Positions 4,161-8,239 of a stretch of DNA of 8,239 nt are shown here, piece after piece. The DNA is from an uncultured Bacteroidales bacterium (GTDB lineage Bacteria; Bacteroidota; Bacteroidia; Bacteroidales; UBA932): NCBI GenBank assembly GCA_945874815.1, contig CAMCIE010000049.1:1-8239 (forward strand), given 5' to 3'. The notes under the pieces are model-generated. The model worked only from the letters and a program-made list of their open reading frames with translations, was not told the origin of the DNA and ran no database searches. The position numbers and the translations under genes were made by a program. How positions within the stretch are numbered: position 1 is the stretch's first letter; every line of letters begins with the position of its first letter.

Positions 4161-6374
4161 ATGAAGAAGAGAATATTATTGGCTGCGGCTATTATTGCTT
4201 GCTTCGCAGCATGTGAAAAATCGCCTGCTCCAGATACTGGAGATTCAGGAGAGAGGATGACATTGTACTTTACGGGTGAGAAACCTGATAGACAGGCGGA
4301 TGTCAAGACCTATTATGATCCAGCCTCGAATTCCATTCTATGGAGCCAGAGCGGAGAATATATGATGGTGGCGATGTCGAACAGTGCAGAGACTGAGGAA
4401 GAAACTTATTCCCCGGGAGTGATGGTTCCAAAACGCGCTTTGAACAGAATCCTGCAATCAAACGAGGCTGAGGTGTCCGCTGACGGAAAGACTGCGAAGT
4501 TCTCGTTGACAGAAAATTCTGATGGTATTACCTTCCCGACGGGAGAGGGAAGATATCGTTTCCATTCAGTCTATCCGGCTTCTGCTTCCAGGGGTCTTGG
4601 AAATGTAAGCATCTGGGACTGGCTGGTTTTTGTCGGAACCAATCCTGAAGAATCCGGGCAATTCCCTTCAGCCACCAGCTATGACCCAAGGGCTGACGTG
4701 ATGCTCGGAATCTCGCAGCAGGAGTACAGCGAGGTGACTTCAGGAATGGAAATCCCTATGATTTTCGAGCGTCTGGTAACCCACGGAAAAATCACTCTTA
4801 CCAACATTCCATCCCAAATGACAAATATCACCAAGGCCGTTATTACTGCGCCTGAGGGTTGTACAATGGCTGGAATTTACTATATAAACGTGCTTGGAAA
4901 GGAATTCGGCGGGGATGACAAGAGCAATCTGAATTATGTGGTATTGAACTATACCTCTTCCGAAGGTGGAAAGGTCAAGGCTGCTGCAGAGCCTGGACAG
5001 GTGATTGACGGTACTTTCGACCTCTGGTTCTGTACAAAGCCATTTGAAATTCTTGAGGGACAGCCTCTTACAATAAGCCTGTACAACGAAACTGGTTGCA
5101 TCTCAAGACGGATTGTTGCCCGTTCTGAAGGAATAAAATTCGAGAAGAACAAACTTTCTTCACTGACTGTTTCTATGGCTTCAGCCTCATATTCCGGCTA
5201 TACTTACGAGATTTCTATGACTCCAGACGGGGAAAAGGTTGACAAACTCGAACTTCCGAGGACAGCCGGTGTGACAGAGTTCTATGTCCGTACCAATGCA
5301 GGAACTGACCTGGACTTTGATCGCAGCTCTTACCCGAATCTGTTGAGTCTCTATATGGACAGGGACTACAAACAAGTAGATTCCCGCGGATGGAACGTGA
5401 TGAAATGCACGGCGGTGCATAAGGAAAATCACTCCCGTACAACAAAGAACGAGGGCACTGTCAAAGTAAAAGTCTATGGTTATGGCACTTATGAACCTGT
5501 AGTTTCTTCTTCACTTCAGGTGAGCCAGAATGCCGGTGACGGTCAGGTTGTCATTGGAGACTGGACAGGAGATCCAGTGGAAATGGCCGGGCTCCTGTGG
5601 TATCCTTGCAACCTCGGATTCGATCTGGAGCATCCGTTCGGCAAATACTATCAGTGGGGCCGTCGTGCAGGGCAATATCCTTATTGCGATGACAATACTA
5701 CCAAATTCGCTTATTCTGAGTATGATGAAGCCGGAGCTATAAAAGCTGTTGATGATAAAACTTATTATGCTGCAAGCAACAACTGGTTCAAATACGATGA
5801 TCCTGAAACAAATCCGCAACCGACTGTTGATTTCAACTGGTCTGAAACTGATGATTCTCCATATCTTGGAATGGGCAATCCTTGCCCGGAAGGATGGCGT
5901 GTCCCAACAACGGCAGAGTGGAAAGCACTTTCAAAATTGATTTCTTCTTCTGGATGCTGGTCAACGGTTGGTTTGAAGGACAAGTTGCACGGGGTGGCAA
6001 GTTTTGAAGGCAAGACCTCATCCGGCAAGGTAGCAGTATGGGATTTATGGGATCCGCAGACAGGTGCAGCACTTGAATTCTGTGTTGCGGGATGCATTTC
6101 CTGCTCAAATTCTGATACTGAAGAGTATTTCAAGAATATGAATAATGCGGCATTGAACCGCTATGATTCAGATGATGCAAGAGGACAATATTGGGCCTCG
6201 GATACTACTGAAGATCAATACTATGACTGGCGAAATTATTCATATATGGATTTTACTGCCGATAATATCACAGGAGAGAATACGTCATATAAGAGGAATG
6301 AAGCAGTGGTAAGAACAATTCCTGGAGCCAGTTATCCTGGCTTTTCCGTCCGCTGCGTGAAAAGCATCGAATAG
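4161..6374 (+). CDS. Surface lipoprotein: fimbrillin-like, BACON-like and FISUMP domains
   Basis: This is a 737-residue lipoprotein. The signal peptide (KKRILLAAAIIACFAAC) has a lipobox FAAC at 15-18, so Cys18 is the probable lipidated residue. Residues 30-343 resemble fimbrillin-like proteins: a short acidic lead, an 'ILWSQSGEYMMV' strand (59-70), a mid-domain segment with 'RLVTHGKITLTNIP', and an ending 'KNKLSSLTVSM'. Residues 344-460 look like a BACON-type beta-sandwich, ending in the characteristic SLQVSQNAG. Residues 470-737 form a FISUMP domain, with GLLWYPCNLG near the start, the diagnostic NPCPEGWRVPTTAEW at 573-587, QYWASDT later, and GFSVRCVK at the very end. FISUMP and fimbrillin-like proteins are exported surface proteins, and several are linked to adhesion. 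The C-terminal placement of FISUMP suggests a tip- or surface-displayed binding module rather than a polymerising pilin. It follows the 55-codon gene by 11 bases in the same transcript. The BACON assignment is the least certain. Confidence 0.88.
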   Translation: MKKRILLAAAIIACFAACEKSPAPDTGDSGERMTLYFTGEKPDRQADVKTYYDPASNSILWSQSGEYMMVAMSNSAETEEETYSPGVMVPKRALNRILQSNEAEVSADGKTAKFSLTENSDGITFPTGEGRYRFHSVYPASASRGLGNVSIWDWLVFVGTNPEESGQFPSATSYDPRADVMLGISQQEYSEVTSGMEIPMIFERLVTHGKITLTNIPSQMTNITKAVITAPEGCTMAGIYYINVLGKEFGGDDKSNLNYVVLNYTSSEGGKVKAAAEPGQVIDGTFDLWFCTKPFEILEGQPLTISLYNETGCISRRIVARSEGIKFEKNKLSSLTVSMASASYSGYTYEISMTPDGEKVDKLELPRTAGVTEFYVRTNAGTDLDFDRSSYPNLLSLYMDRDYKQVDSRGWNVMKCTAVHKENHSRTTKNEGTVKVKVYGYGTYEPVVSSSLQVSQNAGDGQVVIGDWTGDPVEMAGLLWYPCNLGFDLEHPFGKYYQWGRRAGQYPYCDDNTTKFAYSEYDEAGAIKAVDDKTYYAASNNWFKYDDPETNPQPTVDFNWSETDDSPYLGMGNPCPEGWRVPTTAEWKALSKLISSSGCWSTVGLKDKLHGVASFEGKTSSGKVAVWDLWDPQTGAALEFCVAGCISCSNSDTEEYFKNMNNAALNRYDSDDARGQYWASDTTEDQYYDWRNYSYMDFTADNITGENTSYKRNEAVVRTIPGASYPGFSVRCVKSIE

Positions 6375-6398
6375 ACAATTAGGGAGTTAGAATCTATC

Positions 6399-6441
6399 CC
6401 CATCAGGTCCTTGAGGGAGAGGACACTCCGGACCTGATGGG
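6399..6441 (+). terminator. Perfect 12-bp hairpin after the fimbrillin-FISUMP gene (terminator-like, no T tract)
   Basis: CCCATCAGGTCC (6399-6410) pairs perfectly with GGACCTGATGGG (6430-6441). Inside the 19-base loop, GGAG (6416-6419) can pair with CTCC (6426-6429), so the whole forms a long stem. It sits 25 bases after the stop codon. No T run follows (AAATATATG instead), so it may be a transcript-stabilising or processing structure rather than an intrinsic terminator; the new promoter downstream still implies a transcript boundary here. Confidence 0.55.
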
Positions 6442-6510
6442 AAATATATGAAACGATTCCGCCGGAGCATCAACTACGCCGATTCTGCAGTGAAATAAAA
6501 CAATAAAGAC

Positions 6511-6526
6511 TATCTTTGCAGGCAAA
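6511..6526 (+). promoter_or_regulatory. Promoter -7 region of the OB-fold/jelly-roll lipoprotein gene
   Basis: TATCTTTG (6511-6518) fully matches the TAnnTTTG consensus and lies 28 bases before the ATG at 6547. The -33 position has no good TTTG. The box overlaps a short palindrome, TTTGC-AG-GCAAA (6515-6526). The 16 bases closely match those upstream of the small-peptide gene (3950-3965). The leader (AACTATATATAAAAA before ATG) is A-rich with no Shine-Dalgarno motif, as is common in Bacteroidetes. Confidence 0.6.
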
Positions 6527-6546
6527 TTCAAAACTATATATAAAAA

Positions 6547-8239
6547 ATGACGTTCAAATCTTTTCTATCTCGTGTTGCGGCATTTTCTTTTGCTGCCATG
6601 TTTGTGATTGCCTGCGGTAAGGTGGATCCTGTCGAGCCGGATGTTCCGGACACTCCTGAAGAACCTGAACAGGAAGATCCTACCATTACTGACGGAACAA
6701 CCATCGCCGATGTCCTCAAGGCAGAAGTCGGAGGAACATTCGAGCTTGAAAACGTACTTGTTGTCGGAGCCAATACCAATGGCGTGCTCCTTCAGCAGAT
6801 GGGCTCTTACATCTATGCTTTTAAAGGTTCAGAGCACAATCTTGCAATCGGAGACCTTCTGAAGGTGTCCGGCACCACTTCAACCAGAAACGGCCTTGTC
6901 CAGTTCGGAAGCGGCTGCACCCTGGAGAAAATCGGAACTGCCAAAGTGAGCCAGCCTGAGCCGGAAGCAATGGATGTTGCTGCGATTGAAGCATATATGT
7001 CCAACCCATCGGTCAAATATGTGACATATAGCGGAACTGTCCTTCTTTCAGGCAATTATACCAATCTTGAAATTGAGGGAAGCTCAGTGGTCGGAAGTCT
7101 TGACTATATGACGGAAGACTTCAGGACTCAATATTCCAAACATAATATCACCATCACCGGTTGGCTCTTCGGCTCATATAAATCATATATGTACACCATT
7201 CCGGTCGAAGTGAAGGACAACGGCATTCCTCAGGAATATGTTCCGGAAGGGGCCATATATTACAACACATTTGACGCCGAGCTCGCGTCACAGACATTCG
7301 GCGACGGCGGACAATGGCCATATCTCGACCAGTTTGACGGCTGGAAGAACGAGAAAGGAAGCGGAGTCTCAGGCGTGACATACGATTTCAAGAGCGTGTC
7401 TTGCCGTACGAACCAGTCTTCAAAAGGTGATTTGTCACTATATGACGGTTCCGGCAAGAATAACATTTTCTTCAGCACGGCTCCTGCATATCTGACTATC
7501 AACAATATAGCAGTTACCGGAAAGAACCTTAAACTCAGTTTCGGAGCACAGCGTTATTCGCAGGGAGCATCCAATGCCTTCATCAAGTCAGACTTCGAAG
7601 TGCGCCTTTCTGCTGACGGTCAGGTTTGGTCGCAGGCTCTGGACTATAGCTTCGGCGATGTTGAGGATGTGCCGGGAGACTGGAGGCTCGCCACTGCTGA
7701 CTTTACTCTTCCTGATGGAGTCAACAGCCTGTGCATCAAGTTCATACCTAAGATGAGCAGCGTGAACAGAATCGATGACGTGCTTCTTGTCGAGGGCAAG
7801 GGCGGAGAGCTTGTCGAGTTCGGAAAGGAGGATGTGGTCCAGACTTCAACCATCGCAAAGGTGCTTGATTCTCCTATTGACCAGGTATATCAGGTAGAGG
7901 GTACTGTTGTAGGTACACACACCAAAGGATTCCTTCTCAAGGATGACACAGGCATTATCCTGACTTTCAAGAAAAATCATGGTGCCGAGGTCGGAGACGT
8001 GCTTACAGTAAAAGGTGCTACTTCAATGTACGGTGGCATGAAACAGTTCGGCGAGACATCCGAACTGACCAAGAATGGAACAGCAAGCGTGACCCAGCCT
8101 GAGCCGGAGGAGTTCAATGCTGCAAAATTTGACAGCTATGCCGGTGCTCCTTGCATCAAGTATGTCAGGTACAGCGGATTCCTTACTTCATATCAGGACA
8201 ATATCTATCAGTGGCATTATAATGTGGCTGTTGAGGGAA
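6547..8239 (+). CDS. Partial lipoprotein with OB-fold-like, jelly-roll and second OB-fold-like domains
   Basis: The frame starts at ATG 6547 and remains open for 564 codons to the window edge. A signal peptide ends in a lipobox VIAC (20-23), giving a lipidated Cys23. A Pro/Glu/Asp-rich spacer (26-45) follows. Residues 53-140 look like an OB-fold ('TIADVL...FELENVLVVGANTNGVLLQ...GDLLKVSGT...QFG'). A short domain with VKYVTYSG (156-163) leads to a jelly-roll/CBM-like beta-sandwich at about 237-417 (YYNTFDAE..., SFGAQRYS, FEVRLSADGQVW, DDVLLVEG). A second OB-like unit starts at 436 and repeats the first, including QPEPE and IKYVRYSG. In Bacteroidetes this combination of OB-like and choice-of-anchor-type domains is common in surface lipoproteins. 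Some end in an endonuclease/exonuclease/phosphatase domain, but the C-terminus is outside the window, so no enzymatic role can be claimed. It has its own promoter, separate from the preceding operon. Confidence 0.85.
   Translation, partial: MTFKSFLSRVAAFSFAAMFVIACGKVDPVEPDVPDTPEEPEQEDPTITDGTTIADVLKAEVGGTFELENVLVVGANTNGVLLQQMGSYIYAFKGSEHNLAIGDLLKVSGTTSTRNGLVQFGSGCTLEKIGTAKVSQPEPEAMDVAAIEAYMSNPSVKYVTYSGTVLLSGNYTNLEIEGSSVVGSLDYMTEDFRTQYSKHNITITGWLFGSYKSYMYTIPVEVKDNGIPQEYVPEGAIYYNTFDAELASQTFGDGGQWPYLDQFDGWKNEKGSGVSGVTYDFKSVSCRTNQSSKGDLSLYDGSGKNNIFFSTAPAYLTINNIAVTGKNLKLSFGAQRYSQGASNAFIKSDFEVRLSADGQVWSQALDYSFGDVEDVPGDWRLATADFTLPDGVNSLCIKFIPKMSSVNRIDDVLLVEGKGGELVEFGKEDVVQTSTIAKVLDSPIDQVYQVEGTVVGTHTKGFLLKDDTGIILTFKKNHGAEVGDVLTVKGATSMYGGMKQFGETSELTKNGTASVTQPEPEEFNAAKFDSYAGAPCIKYVRYSGFLTSYQDNIYQWHYNVAVEG
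7852..8178 (+). repeat. Second copy of an intragenic OB-fold-like unit (first copy 6703-7035)
   Basis: Residues 436-544 repeat the plan of residues 53-163. Both have 'TIAxVL', then 'xGxLLKxSG/VLTVKGxTS', then QFG, then QPEPE, then (V/I)KYV(T/R)YSG. The distance from the start of the unit to KYVxYSG is 103 residues in the first copy and 101 in the second. At DNA level CCAGCCTGAGCCGGA is identical at 6951-6965 and 8094-8108. This indicates an internal duplication of a two-part module. Confidence 0.7.

Noticed and set aside
5765..6133. 122-codon minus-strand open frame inside the FISUMP domain
   Set aside because: It is antisense to a domain with clear family motifs, with no promoter or conserved features of its own.

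Overview
The window looks like a chromosomal accessory region of a Bacteroidales bacterium; genus is not assigned. Four things support this. The promoter boxes fit the Bacteroides-type consensus (TTTG, 19-21 nt, TAnnTTTG). Start codons are preceded by A/T-rich leaders rather than Shine-Dalgarno motifs. There are several typical Bacteroidetes surface-protein families (fimbrillin-like, BACON-like, FISUMP). There is also a membrane-anchored TPR regulator with an AraC-type DNA-binding domain.

Layout. Bases 1-257 hold the 3' end of a PD-(D/E)XK 'Rpn-type' transposase/nuclease, closed by a strong terminator at 303-334. Bases 335-731 carry no gene I can support. They hold a 156-bp structure with 15-bp perfect terminal inverted repeats (350-505), followed by at least five degenerate copies of short dispersed repeats in both orientations (520-717). 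A NhaC-family Na+/H+ antiporter gene occupies 2084-732 on the minus strand. It diverges, with tightly packed back-to-back promoters, from a plus-strand regulator gene (2203-3870). The regulator has an export signal, about seven periplasmic TPRs, one transmembrane helix, a short coiled coil and an AraC-type HTH. A terminator at 3910-3946 ends that gene.

The second half looks like a surface-protein locus. A 55-codon gene (3982-4149) encodes a short Cys-containing peptide with an Asn/Asp/Tyr/Gly-rich tail. Eleven bases downstream starts a 737-residue lipoprotein (4161-6374) that joins a fimbrillin-like N-terminal half, a BACON-like beta-sandwich and a C-terminal FISUMP domain. After a perfect 12-bp hairpin and a new promoter, a further lipoprotein gene starts at 6547 and runs off the window. 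It has an OB-fold-like unit, a jelly-roll domain and a second OB-fold-like unit.

Working model (inference): the TPR-AraC protein senses something in the periplasm and acts on the genes beside it, namely the small peptide and the adhesin-like lipoprotein, and perhaps the second lipoprotein. The small-peptide promoter and the second-lipoprotein promoter share 13 of 16 bases around the -7 box. The least explained element is the small peptide, which has no recognised function, no signal peptide and an apparently deliberate place at the head of the surface-lipoprotein operon.
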